This document shows positions 52,180 through 61,086 of a stretch of 64,000 nucleotides of DNA, in pieces. Under the pieces are notes generated by a model. It saw only the letters and a program-made list of their open reading frames with translations, was not told the DNA's origin and made no database searches. Every line of letters begins with the position of its first letter. The stretch's first letter is position 1. Origin of the DNA: an uncultured Duncaniella sp. (GTDB lineage: Bacteria > Bacteroidota > Bacteroidia > Bacteroidales > Muribaculaceae); assembly GCA_910578515.1 (NCBI GenBank), contig CAJTQR010000001.1, forward strand, positions 744,001-808,000. The letters run 5' to 3'. The translations under genes and the position numbers were made by a program.

Positions 52180-52545
52180 TTAAAATTGCACTGATGATTT
52201 GGGCTTATGACGCACACCACTCTGCATATTGGCAAGTATCTCCTCGTATGTCTGCTCGGCAGTCTTTCTCCGTCCGTTTTCAATCCAAGCAAGAAGCTCG
52301 TCTTCATAGAAATAGAGTTTCTTGCCTTTCTTGTAGGCTGGAAGCAGCCCTTTGCGTACCAATGTATATATGGTAGGCTTGGCTTTTCGGATGATGCGGC
52401 AAGCATCCTCTATTTCCACCAACACATGTTTGTCAGATAGCTGTGGCTGGAGTTTCGCTACCATCTTTTTCAACTCGATGACCTGTTCGGTCAGATAACC
52501 TACCGCCTCGGGCAGCTTATCAAAGGTTACTGTTTCTTTTTGCAT
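52180..52545 (-). CDS. HTH (excisionase-type) DNA-binding protein
   Basis: 121 residues. An N-terminal coiled-coil (LPEAVGYLTEQVIELKKMV) precedes a MerR/excisionase-like wHTH: EIEDACRIIRKAKPTIYTLV, RKGLLPAYKKGKKLYFYEDELLAWI. It is intact and lies 11 nt upstream of the DUF3987 pseudogene, the usual order in mobilizable elements, where it regulates replication or excision. Confidence 0.85.
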   Translation of the reverse strand: MQKETVTFDKLPEAVGYLTEQVIELKKMVAKLQPQLSDKHVLVEIEDACRIIRKAKPTIYTLVRKGLLPAYKKGKKLYFYEDELLAWIENGRRKTAEQTYEEILANMQSGVRHKPKSSVQF

Positions 52546-52838
52546 ACGCTAATCGTTTTTAATTGTTCGACGGCAAAGGAAACTGGTGTTTCGATGGTGG
52601 AATCATTCACCAAAATATAACTGATGAATAACTTTTGATGCTTGTTATTATTGCAGGTTGTTTGTAATGCACTTATTGTTAGTGTTTTGTGGTGATTTTT
52701 ATTGTGGCTGATGGCTATTTTTTTAAGCAAATCGTATTTTTTGCGATTTTTTCAATGAGTAATAATGAAAATTAGCAGTAACAAATGCTCAGATTGATAA
52801 GTTTTTGTTATATTTGTAATCATTTAAGTTAATTGAAA
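52546..52838. promoter_or_regulatory. Divergent AT-rich intergenic region with promoter of the Ntn-hydrolase gene
   Basis: No gene. On the plus strand TATATTTG at 52809-52816 is a -7 element 22 nt before the ATG at 52839. No good -33 box is seen. The region separates the mobile-element backbone (minus) from the inserted plus-strand pair. Confidence 0.45.
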
Positions 52839-54083
52839 ATGACAGCAATAGTAGGAGTGTTGAATAAGCATGCTGTTGCCATCGCAGCAGATAGTGCCGT
52901 TACAATGGGGAATACCCATAAGGTTATAAACAGTGCGAATAAAATATTCACGCTGTCCAAATATCACCCAGTAGCAGTTATGACATATAGTAATGCTGCT
53001 TTTATGGGTACTCCATGGGATATTATTATTAAAGAATATCGTAAGCAATTGGGAGATAATAGTTTTCCATTTTTGGAAGACTATGTGAATGATTTCATAT
53101 CATTTTTGCATCATCGTCATTTTTTTTGTGATGACCAGACTCAGCATAATTTTATGAAATTTGTGTTGGACTCTTTTTACCATCTGTGCTGTGATGAAAT
53201 AAGGCGTGATAAAGGGATTTTAAAAGAAGATGATCTAACCTCGGAACAAATAGAAGAAAAACTAAATCAGTGTCTTGCAAATAATAAAACAGCAGACAAG
53301 TGTATTGAGTTTGCTTCTTTTTCTTTTGAAGATTTTAAGGAATATGCAGATTTAGATATAGAGACTTATTCAAAAAGTATAGGATTTGGGAATTATGCTC
53401 TTTTGACAGAGTCATTTTATTATTATCTGTCTGCTAAATTTTCAATGCCATTTTATACAGGGTTAGTATTTGTTGGGTACGGAGAATCTGAAATATATCC
53501 CTCTCTATATCCAATAAATGTAGCTTTTGGTATTAATGATCATTTAAAGTATGTAGTAGATAACAATGCAGTAAAGATATCAGAGCATGGACCTGAAGCT
53601 GTTATTATTCCATTTGCTCAAATAGATGTTACACAAACCATAATACGGGGTATTAATCCTAGTTTTCAAGATATTATTTATAACGTAATTGATAAATCGG
53701 TCAAATCATTATCTGGGGCTATTACAAAAATTCTAGATGCTGACCCTTCGACATCTGCAGTATCTGCAGCAGTGAAAAAATTAGATTTTGATTCTGTTAT
53801 TAAAGATATAACTCTGCAGATAAATAAAGAGATGCGTGAAACTTATACAGATCCTTTATTGAATACCGTTGTATCTTTAGACAAGGAAGATATGGCAAAT
53901 ATGGCAGAAAGTTTCATTTCCCTTACGTCACTTGTTCGTAGGATGCAACCTGGGGAAGAAACTGTTGGCGGTCCAGTTGATGTGGCTGTTATATCCAAAG
54001 GGGATGGATTTGTGTGGATAAATAGGAAGCAGTATTTTAAGCCAGAATTGAATGCTTCTTTCTTTAGTCATTATTTTAAATGA
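52839..54083 (+). CDS. Proteasome/HslV-like N-terminal-nucleophile hydrolase (standalone)
   Basis: 414 residues from the ATG at 52839. Removal of Met leaves Thr at position 1, as in HslV. The following residues align with the proteasome beta fold: T1-A-I-V-G-V, Asp17 in AIAADSAVTMGNT, and a Lys at 34 in NSANKIF (Lys33 in proteasomes). GLVFVGYGESEIYPSLYPI resembles the later GxG strand region. It is more than twice the HslV length, with a large helical insertion (about 75-200) and a C-terminal extension. There is no ATPase or ring partner nearby. The DNA is much AT-richer than its neighbours. Proteolytic activity is inferred, not shown. Confidence 0.7.
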   Translation: MTAIVGVLNKHAVAIAADSAVTMGNTHKVINSANKIFTLSKYHPVAVMTYSNAAFMGTPWDIIIKEYRKQLGDNSFPFLEDYVNDFISFLHHRHFFCDDQTQHNFMKFVLDSFYHLCCDEIRRDKGILKEDDLTSEQIEEKLNQCLANNKTADKCIEFASFSFEDFKEYADLDIETYSKSIGFGNYALLTESFYYYLSAKFSMPFYTGLVFVGYGESEIYPSLYPINVAFGINDHLKYVVDNNAVKISEHGPEAVIIPFAQIDVTQTIIRGINPSFQDIIYNVIDKSVKSLSGAITKILDADPSTSAVSAAVKKLDFDSVIKDITLQINKEMRETYTDPLLNTVVSLDKEDMANMAESFISLTSLVRRMQPGEETVGGPVDVAVISKGDGFVWINRKQYFKPELNASFFSHYFK

Positions 54084-54095
54084 GAAGGAGGTTTT

Positions 54096-54284
54096 ATGTT
54101 TGGAACAATTAGCTGTTTATGTCCTCAAACAGATTTAGAAGGGACATTATTAACGAAGGAACAAGTTGAAGAAATCTCTACCCGTATCTCTAAAAGTGTG
54201 TCGGAAAATGTATCAAAACAATTGGAGAAGGCAATTTCGTCAGCTAAATCAAGTAGTAAAAGTACAGAGAATAATAAAAAATAA
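54096..54284 (+). CDS. Small coiled-coil protein linked to the Ntn hydrolase
   Basis: 62 residues, 12 nt after the hydrolase stop, with an unusually strong Shine-Dalgarno (AAGGAGG at 54085-54091) for a Bacteroidota gene. A short Cys-containing N-terminus (MFGTISCLCPQTD) precedes a helical, heptad-like stretch (EQVEEISTRISKSVSENVSK) and a Ser/Lys-rich tail. It could be an inhibitor, substrate or adaptor of the hydrolase; no family is recognised. Confidence 0.6.
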   Translation: MFGTISCLCPQTDLEGTLLTKEQVEEISTRISKSVSENVSKQLEKAISSAKSSSKSTENNKK

Positions 54285-54360
54285 AATTGTGCAGTAAGAA
54301 GATAATTAAACTCAATATTGAAGAAAAGGAATTGCCAATATGAAGTATGTTCCTTATTGA

Positions 54361-54423
54361 ACAATACTACAAAGAGCCGTATTCAATACTTTCGGGTAAT
54401 AGAACGGCTCTTTGTAGTATTGT
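54361..54423. repeat. Perfect 20-bp inverted repeat between convergent genes
   Basis: ACAATACTACAAAGAGCCGT and its exact complement at 54404-54423 enclose a 23-nt loop. It may serve as a bidirectional terminator for the Ntn module and the minus-strand gene, though it lacks a T tract; a recombination-related role is also possible. Confidence 0.75.
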
Positions 54424-54553
54424 GATAAAATTATTGTAATAATGGATTGAGTTCTTAATATAAAGTATTTTCAATTATAATATGTAAAAAATAACGCATT
54501 TGTTACTTAAACCAACAATAGAGGCTATTTCGTTTTCATTTTGCAGTGTGCCT

Positions 54554-55435
54554 TTATGCAATTTTTCTATCCAATTTAATCTTACACTCTGATTCCGTGT
54601 GCGACATTTTACGTTCAATGGTCGATATTTCCGAATCACGGAGAGTATGGGCAAATACTCTCTTTATAAACGTGGCAGTCTGTAAGCGTGGCTTGCAGAA
54701 AGCCTTGCCTATATTCCATCCAAAGTGCATGATGTCAATGGTCTTTAACTGAGAATCAACCTTTATAGGTTCGACTTTAGGCAGAGTATCTGACAAGTAA
54801 TATTCTGTAACATATCCGCATAAACGATTAAGTGCCATTTCATCAAGATAGGAAACCAAAGTTTGTTTTGTGTATGTGATAACCTTATTGAGTTTTTCTT
54901 GTGAGACGCGTTCTTTCTCTGCCATAGCCTTTGCACGAAGAATCTCATATTCTGATGGCTGGTCGGATTCTTCGATAGGAGTATTGTTGATGGTAGAAGA
55001 TGTGGCTTCTTTCTTTGAAAGTTCAGCTACATCTTCATTAGATTCAGGAATTGAAGGAAGATAAACTTCTGCTATGGTGTCAGATGGAGTTTCGATTTCG
55101 GGTTTAGGCTCAGAAATGATAGGTTCTGAATTTATAGAACTTCCGGCAAGTTCTGAGTTTACGGCTGGAACTTCTACGACTACAGCCTTGTTGCGATAGC
55201 ACTCAAATCTTATAAAGTATCTCTCTATTGTGGGAGAAAGGAGTTGTCTGAATACCATTTGCAGATTGAGATAGATTGCTCCAATGACAATAGAGCATAC
55301 TACAAGAATAAGGTAGCTGCTGAACTCGTCCCAGCAATAGTGAAGTACAGTCTGACGGGCTAAAATACCAATGATGGCGATTGTCCCGAAAACAATCAGA
55401 TTCAAAGTTATATGTTCTATCTTTTTCTGCTCCAT
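54554..55435 (-). CDS. Two-helix membrane protein with conserved C-terminal domain
   Basis: 293 residues from the ATG at 55435. Two N-terminal membrane helices (about 10-28 and 38-58) are followed by a long acidic Ser/Glu/Pro linker and a helical C-terminal domain (KVITYTKQTLVSYLDEMALN, HFGWNIGKAFCKPRLQTATF, STIERKM). I recognise it only as a hypothetical protein of Bacteroidota integrative elements. It lies between the recombinase genes and the cargo. Confidence 0.6.
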   Translation of the reverse strand: MEQKKIEHITLNLIVFGTIAIIGILARQTVLHYCWDEFSSYLILVVCSIVIGAIYLNLQMVFRQLLSPTIERYFIRFECYRNKAVVVEVPAVNSELAGSSINSEPIISEPKPEIETPSDTIAEVYLPSIPESNEDVAELSKKEATSSTINNTPIEESDQPSEYEILRAKAMAEKERVSQEKLNKVITYTKQTLVSYLDEMALNRLCGYVTEYYLSDTLPKVEPIKVDSQLKTIDIMHFGWNIGKAFCKPRLQTATFIKRVFAHTLRDSEISTIERKMSHTESECKIKLDRKIA

Positions 55436-55664
55436 AGTGATATGTATTAATCGTTTGTGCGCAAATATATAGGTTTCTATGGATAGTTGATGCATTTTGG
55501 TGGGAAGTGGCAGCTTGTTGCGTCGATACCCCGGACAACCTATGCCATTTTTTATAAATTGAAGCCCGAATTTGAAACCGTACCAAATTCGGGCTTTTAC
55601 TATCTACTTTGGATTAACAATAGAACTTATCTCCTAAATGGACAACGAATGATACGTTATCCTT

Positions 55665-55973
55665 TCATGAGGATTGAACTTTGTTTGTTACCAATTTCCT
55701 GAATGCTGCGGAATGCCCGGTGTCTATTTGATAGGATAGGGCTATAACCATATCGAGATTATACACATCGGTATTGTTCCCATTCTCCAATTTGATGTAC
55801 TTACAAACTTCGTGGCTCTTTAAAACATTAGTTTTCAAAATTCTCTTGATTGCTGCATGGATAGTTCCAGCCCTTGTATAAAACAAGTCTGCAAGTTCCC
55901 AAGTGGTCATCCATACTTCGCCATCAGAAATATGGATGCCTTGTCCGTTGTTGATTATGATTCCTCGTTTCAT
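55665..55973 (-). CDS. Small RhuM/Bro-like DNA-binding protein
   Basis: 102 residues. The motif order GEVWMTTWELADLFYTRAGT, IHAAIKRILKTNVLKSHEV, and YNLDMVIALSYQIDTGHSAAFRKL matches the N-terminal domain of RhuM proteins (VWLTxxQMAELF ... YNLDMIIAVGYRVNS). It is short and intact and lies 8 nt after the recombinase stop end, in the same direction. It may regulate the integration module. Confidence 0.7.
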   Translation of the reverse strand: MKRGIIINNGQGIHISDGEVWMTTWELADLFYTRAGTIHAAIKRILKTNVLKSHEVCKYIKLENGNNTDVYNLDMVIALSYQIDTGHSAAFRKLVTNKVQSS

Positions 55974-55981
55974 AGTTATAT

Positions 55982-57089
55982 CTATTTGAGTGATATTTTA
56001 TTGGCTGTTTCTCGCTTCTTGGAATTGACCAAATCGGCATAAATCTGAGTTGTGGACACGTTCTTATGCGTCAGCATCTTTGATACTGTGTAAATGTCTG
56101 TACCTAAAGAGATTTGGATAACTGCGTAGGAGTGACGAAAGCAATGGACGGTTATTGACTTCGTTATTCCTGCCTTTTTGAGCCAGTTTTTCAGCGGATA
56201 ATTAATCATGCTCCGTTTCAACTCCTTGAATACTTTGCCTGTTCCGGGCGTACCGCATAGTTCATAGGCTTCGTAACTGATGGGAAGTGTCGCTTCCGTT
56301 TGGGTTTTCTGTGTTCTGATACGCAGACAATAGCCTTGGTCGGGAGCGATAGTGAAGTCTTCCCATTGCAGGTTGAGAATATCACTGATGCGTAACCCTG
56401 TCAGACAGGCAAATAAAGAGGCTGCTTTCAATACTGGGATGTCGCAAGGAGTAACAGCGAGTTGCTTCACTTCGTCCAATGTCAGATACTCTTTCTTTAC
56501 ATCTTGTAGCTCAATCTTTTCAAGGTAATCGTTGATGTTCTCACGAAACCACTTGTCCTGATAGGCAATCTTCAACAATCCTCTGAAAGTAGAGTAATAG
56601 CCGGATGCTGAATTGAGGGGATATAGGACGGTTGCTATGTTTGAGCTGCTTGGCATTCAACAGGTATTCACGAAACTTCTTGCATAAATTCACATTCACA
56701 TCGCCAAAGGTGCATTGTTCCTTTACGAAGTTGTAGAAATGCTGATAGACGAAGTGCCATTTCTGGTCTTTGTTCCGGCACATCTTCTTGAAGTAGGCAA
56801 GGAAATCGGCTTTCTGCTTGGTCTTATCCAAGAAACCAAACTCTTCGTTGATGAGCGATTGCACTCTGATACAACGAATAGTCTCTGCCTTGTTCAACAT
56901 ATCGTTGTTGAACTCCCGTTCCATCTCGTTCTTAGGATGAGCGTAGATGTAGATACCGAGGTATGCCCTGCGGCTCATCTGCATCGTTTCGGGGTTACGG
57001 ACTGCCGGATAATAATCCAGATACAAGGAAATACGATTATTCTTAATCGCTCTCTGTCGAACTGTTACTTTTGTACATGTGTGTGACAT
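55982..57089 (-). pseudogene. Tyrosine recombinase/integrase with a frameshift
   Basis: The N-terminal part (from 57089) has the arm-binding/SAM-like domain (RISLYLDYYPAVRNPETMQM, then KKFREYLLNAKQLKHSNRPIS). Near 56,610 a one-base slip in a CCCC run shifts the frame, and the next phase continues PLNSASGYYSTFRGLLKIAY to the catalytic domain: Arg in LTGLRISDIL, HCFRHSYAV (HxxR), and THKNVSTTQIYADL with the Tyr nucleophile. One base would restore about 368 residues. It could be true decay, programmed frameshifting or a sequence error. Confidence 0.85.
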
Positions 57090-57173
57090 ACTGTTTAATA
57101 TTTAGAATTTTACATTTGTCTGGTGCAAAGGAATACGGTGATTCAATGGTGGGTACATTCACCGAAAAATAAC

Positions 57174-58085
57174 TTATTCAATCTTAGGGGCTGCAAGTAG
57201 TTTATCCAATTCTGGTTTGGAGATAAGCGTATATTTGCCTTTCTTGACCTTGGGGATATTATGATACTTTGCATAGTGATAGAGTTGGTCACGGGTGAGG
57301 TTAAACTTTTCCATTGCTTCGGCAACCGTATAATATTGTGGCTCTTCCGGTGTGGCTATGCCTTTTGCTATATCCACATGTTTCTTGGAATAGTACACCA
57401 TGATGCCCTCTTTCTTCTTAGGAATAGCATTCTTGGAAACGAAACAATAGATGGCGGATAAGGTCATGCCAAACTTTTCCTGCATTTCCTGTGTGCTGTA
57501 CCATTCGGTAATGTCTGGATTTGGGGCTTTCTTGGCGAAGTAAGCGTCCATGTATTTCTTGCTCCAGTAGGTTTTGCCACGATTGAAAGTCCGAGGGATG
57601 TTGTTCTTCTTGGCTACTAAAAATATCCATGATTCATTTACATGATATTTCTCTCTCACTTCGACTGTGGTGTAGAAGTCGGTGATAGGAATAGTGTCCT
57701 TCGGTTGTCGTTGTTCATAAGGACAAGCTTCTAACATCCGGTCAATATCTCCTTTGCGGATAAAGGACAATCTACTACTGATGCGGAATGCTCGCAGCTT
57801 TCCGGCATATACCATTTTATATACGGCTTGTTTACTCAGCCCTAATAAAGTTGCAACCTCCTTGAATGATAGATATTCTTTATCCTTGAAATCGGATATG
57901 GGTTGTTCGCTGATAACAGTTTGGACATTGGTTTCAACTTCTTGTATTCTCTTCTGCCGAACTGCTTCTTTATATGCAAGATTTTTGCACCGATGGGAAC
58001 AGAAGCGTGTCGTTAGTTTTTGGGCATAGAATGTTGTGCCACACCATTCACATACCTTCTTGATTTTCATTTTACTTGTTGCCAT
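57174..58085 (-). CDS. Multi-HTH protein associated with the recombinase
   Basis: 303 residues. An N-terminal zinc ribbon (CEWCGTTFYAQKLTTRFCSHRC) precedes four helix-turn-helix repeats of the excisionase/HTH_17 type: SFKEVATLLGLSKQAVYKMV, TTVEVREKYHVNESWIFLVA, STQEMQEKFGMTLSAIYCFV, TVAEAMEKFNLTRDQLYHYA. Such proteins sit directly upstream of recombinases in Bacteroides mobilizable elements and probably bind the attachment site. It is intact, and a decayed homologue lies at 43.7-43.9 kb. Confidence 0.85.
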   Translation of the reverse strand: MATSKMKIKKVCEWCGTTFYAQKLTTRFCSHRCKNLAYKEAVRQKRIQEVETNVQTVISEQPISDFKDKEYLSFKEVATLLGLSKQAVYKMVYAGKLRAFRISSRLSFIRKGDIDRMLEACPYEQRQPKDTIPITDFYTTVEVREKYHVNESWIFLVAKKNNIPRTFNRGKTYWSKKYMDAYFAKKAPNPDITEWYSTQEMQEKFGMTLSAIYCFVSKNAIPKKKEGIMVYYSKKHVDIAKGIATPEEPQYYTVAEAMEKFNLTRDQLYHYAKYHNIPKVKKGKYTLISKPELDKLLAAPKIE

Positions 58086-59000
58086 ATTCGTTATTTTAGA
58101 GGTTTATTTCTCTTGTTATTTCTCCATTTTGTTCAACTATCTTAAATCATAGTCAACCATAGTCAATTTTCTCCACGACCTTTCCGACCTAAAATCGGAG
58201 AGTAACAAGCGAGCAACAAATGCGGTACAAAAATGAGCTAAAAAAGCCCTATAAACGATAACCATCGCTTATAAGGCTAAAAAGAAAGACGCTCAAAATG
58301 AACGCCTTAATAATCGTTGATGATATATACTAATCGTTGGTAATCACCGTCTATTTACCGATATAGCACCTCAGTTTGCAAGTGTAAATATTTAATATTC
58401 AATGAAATAAACAAAGTTTATGCGGCTTTAAGCAACAAAATCGCAACAACTGTCTGAGAAGCTGATACAATTCCTGATAGTCTCGATTTCCTGAGAAAAG
58501 AATCGGTCTCCTGTCAATCGGGACAAAAAAGAGAGGGGCGATTTTCGGGAAAAATCAAAAAATTCTGTTGCTATTGTTGCTGACAGAAAAGTCGAGTAAC
58601 AAAATAGCAACAAATTTGTGCGAAAAATTGAGGTGGGAATTTTGTAACTTGTTGTTAATAAGAGGTTAAAATAATCGACTTACTTTTCATTTCACCTCAT
58701 AACTATCTGATAATCAACCATCTACAAGAATTATTTCCCGATACACACTATATAATCAGCTAATGAACAGCGAGTTAACCTCTTGAAAGGCACATATATT
58801 AAATGTGCTAAGTTGCTTACTTTCAGTGATTTATTGTATAATTAAATTTTGAAAGTGCAATTTGCTTGCAATCAGCGTTTTCGGGGCAAATGGTCTGTAC
58901 CGCTATGTTCTTGTTTCCGAACGCAAAGTTATACAAAATCAGAGAAACTACAAAAATAATCATGGTAAAAATTTGCGTTATTCTCCGCAAATTTGCGTAT
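58086..59000. other. Gene-poor AT-rich region at the right edge of the island
   Basis: No convincing gene in about 0.9 kb. It holds an imperfect hairpin at 58245-58277 (AGCC-TATAA-CGAT / ATCG-TTATA-GGCT) and a direct repeat TAATCGTTG at 58311-58319 and 58331-58339 (20-bp period). These could be recombinase or HTH-protein binding arms near an attachment site. No tRNA is present to act as an integration target. Confidence 0.4.
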
Positions 59001-59004
59001 AATG

Positions 59005-59036
59005 TTTGGTGGTTTAACTGCAAATGACTAACTTCG
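59005..59036 (+). promoter_or_regulatory. Promoter of the Fic gene (possibly leaderless)
   Basis: TTTG at 59005-59008 and TAACTTCG at 59029-59036 (one mismatch to TAnnTTTG) are 20 nt apart. The ATG follows 4 nt later. Confidence 0.55.
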
Positions 59037-59040
59037 CGGT

Positions 59041-60156
59041 ATGAGAAGAACCGTAAGACATAGTGCCTATATATGGCAACGAGAAGATTGGCCGGAGTTC
59101 CGTTGGGATTCCGAGGCGTTGCTTGAACCGCTTAGCCGGCTCAGTCAGCTGCATGGACTCTTGAACGGCAGGATGTCGATGCTTGGATTCAACGAGAAAT
59201 GCAGGTCGCTGTTGTCGGCCATGACCGAGGAACTGATAAGTTCTTCGGAAATCGAGGGGGTGTTGCTTAACCCAAATTCTGTACGTAGCAGTATCGCCCG
59301 ACGGCTTGGTATTGAGGACGACGGACTACTTGTTGAGGATCATTATGTCGAGGGATTGGTCGATGTGATGCTCGATGCGGTGCGTAATTGTAGGGAGCCA
59401 TTGACCGATGAGCGGTTGTTCGATTGGCACGCTGCTTTGTTTCCATTTGGGCGAAGCGGTATGCACAGAATAACAGTTGCCGATTGGCGGAAAGGAGAGG
59501 AACCGATGCAGGTAGTGTCCGGTGCTTTCGGGCATGAGAAGGTGCATTACGAGGCTCCGCCATCGGATGCTGTTCCAGCTGAGATGGAGCGGTTGATTGA
59601 GTGGTGCAATACAGCCAATCAGTCACCGTTCATCATGGCTGCTGTGGCGCACCTATGGTTTGTGACCGTACATCCGTTTGATGACGGCAACGGTCGCATA
59701 AGCCGTACTCTTGCTGATATGCTTCTTGGCCGGCTTGATGAGGATTCAGCGCGATATTACAGTATGTCGGCTGAAATCAACCGCAACAAGAAGGCATATT
59801 ATGAGGTGCTTGAAAGGACACAGAAAGGAGACCTTGATATAACTGAATGGATGCTGTGGTTCTTCGGCTGTCTGGAAAATGCCATTGTTCGCGCTTCGGG
59901 CATAATCGAGCGGACATTGCAGAAAGCGGCATATTGGGATGAGTTCCGCGATGTTGACATAAATGAGCGTCAGCGCAAGGTAGTCAACCGCCTGTGGGAT
60001 GGCTTTGAGGGAAAACTGACATCTTCAAAATGGGCGAAGATATGCAGTTGTTCGCAAGACACAGCGTTACGCGACATCAACGACCTTATTGCCAAAGGTA
60101 TGCTCCGTAATAGTGGCGAAGGTGGCCGTAGTGCCAACTACCTCCTGCTGGAATAA
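59041..60156 (+). CDS. Fic family protein AMP-transferase (class II, N-terminal inhibitory motif)
   Basis: 371 residues. An N-terminal helical domain carries the inhibitory motif SSSEIEG ((S/T)xxxE(G/N)), which blocks the ATP gamma-phosphate site until relieved. The Fic core has HPFDDGNGRISR with the catalytic His, and a C-terminal winged helix (SSKWAKICSCSQDTALRDI) follows. It AMPylates target proteins on Ser/Thr/Tyr hydroxyls; the target is unknown. It is convergent with the RhuM pseudogene, their stop codons abutting. Confidence 0.92.
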   Translation: MRRTVRHSAYIWQREDWPEFRWDSEALLEPLSRLSQLHGLLNGRMSMLGFNEKCRSLLSAMTEELISSSEIEGVLLNPNSVRSSIARRLGIEDDGLLVEDHYVEGLVDVMLDAVRNCREPLTDERLFDWHAALFPFGRSGMHRITVADWRKGEEPMQVVSGAFGHEKVHYEAPPSDAVPAEMERLIEWCNTANQSPFIMAAVAHLWFVTVHPFDDGNGRISRTLADMLLGRLDEDSARYYSMSAEINRNKKAYYEVLERTQKGDLDITEWMLWFFGCLENAIVRASGIIERTLQKAAYWDEFRDVDINERQRKVVNRLWDGFEGKLTSSKWAKICSCSQDTALRDINDLIAKGMLRNSGEGGRSANYLLLE

Positions 60157-61079
60157 TCATTTGCCTTTGAGTTTCTTCTGCTCGGCCTCGAATGCTTCGA
60201 GAAAGTGAATTTCAACAGGCGAAAGCTGATATTGTGTGCGTTCGCGGAAGCGGTCATATTCAGTGTCTGCTTTGAGCTTCGCCACCTCTGCCGATATTGT
60301 TCCGGCGTGAGTAAGAAGTTCTTTGCCTGTAGTTCGGCAAAATCAAGGTATAGGGTGACAATACGGTTGAGCATATCAACCTCCTCTTCTGTCAGATAAT
60401 TCTTGGCAATCTCCGCTTCATGTTTGGTAGGCATTGCACCGTGCCATGTTGTAAGTCCCATGAAATCTTTTTCGGCATCTGCGCGTTGGAATATGACCTC
60501 TGCGGCTGTGTGTCCGTGAGCCGAGAAGTGCATCTTGTTCTGCACCGTCTTGAAGAACCGCTGTGTCGCTTCCGTTCGTGGGTCATAGTCTATACTCAGG
60601 GCATAAATCTCCAGCACCTTGCGGTAGAACACCTTTCAAGAACTGCGTATGTCGCGTATTCGTGACAGAAGCTCATCGAAATAATTGCCTTGTCCGTCAT
60701 TCTTCAGCAACTCGTCATTCAGTACGAATCCCTTTATCATATACTTCTTCAGCACTTGCGTAGCCCACTGCCGGAACTGCACACCTCGATGCGAATTGAC
60801 TCGGTACCCGACACTAATAATCATGTCGAGATTGTAGTATGCCACCTTATACGTCTTGCCGTCGCTGGCAGTTGTTGCAAATTCTGCAACAACTGAATCA
60901 CGCTGCAACTCACCACTTTCAAAGACATTTTTGATATGTCTTGAAATAGATGACTTATTACGCTGAAACAGCTCCGCCATTTGGTCGGCAGTTAGCCACA
61001 CAGTCTCATTAGCGAGGTGAACCTCAATCTTGGTATCGCCACCCTGTGTCTGGAATAATATGATTTGTCCAGTATCCAT
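60157..61079 (-). pseudogene. RhuM family gene broken by a stop and a deletion
   Basis: The N-terminal domain is good (VWLTADQMAELFQRNKSSIS, YYNLDMIISVGYRVNS). A TGA at 60638-60636 after DIRSS interrupts the frame, which then continues KVFYRKVLEIYALSIDYDP. Near LQAKNF about 60 nt are missing and the phase changes. The true family ending LTHAGTISAEVAKLKAD, down to EAEQKKLKGK, is open in another frame to 60157. RhuM proteins are found with restriction and conflict loci; no biochemical role is established. Confidence 0.8.
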
Positions 61080-61086
61080 TATTGCT

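Noticed and set aside
52546..52838. Attachment site at the left end of the Ntn module
   Set aside because: No inverted or direct repeat matching the 54,361-54,423 repeat could be found here.
55982..57089. Two separate short recombinase genes
   Set aside because: The two halves overlap and join perfectly if one base in a CCCC run is adjusted, so they are one broken gene.
58428..58613. Minus-strand 61-codon frame in the island edge
   Set aside because: Phe/Ser-rich, no start context or domain; looks like chance in AT-rich DNA.
59267..59626. Minus-strand 119-codon frame inside the Fic gene
   Set aside because: It lies wholly opposite the conserved Fic core and is His/Gln/Arg-rich, typical of a shadow frame.
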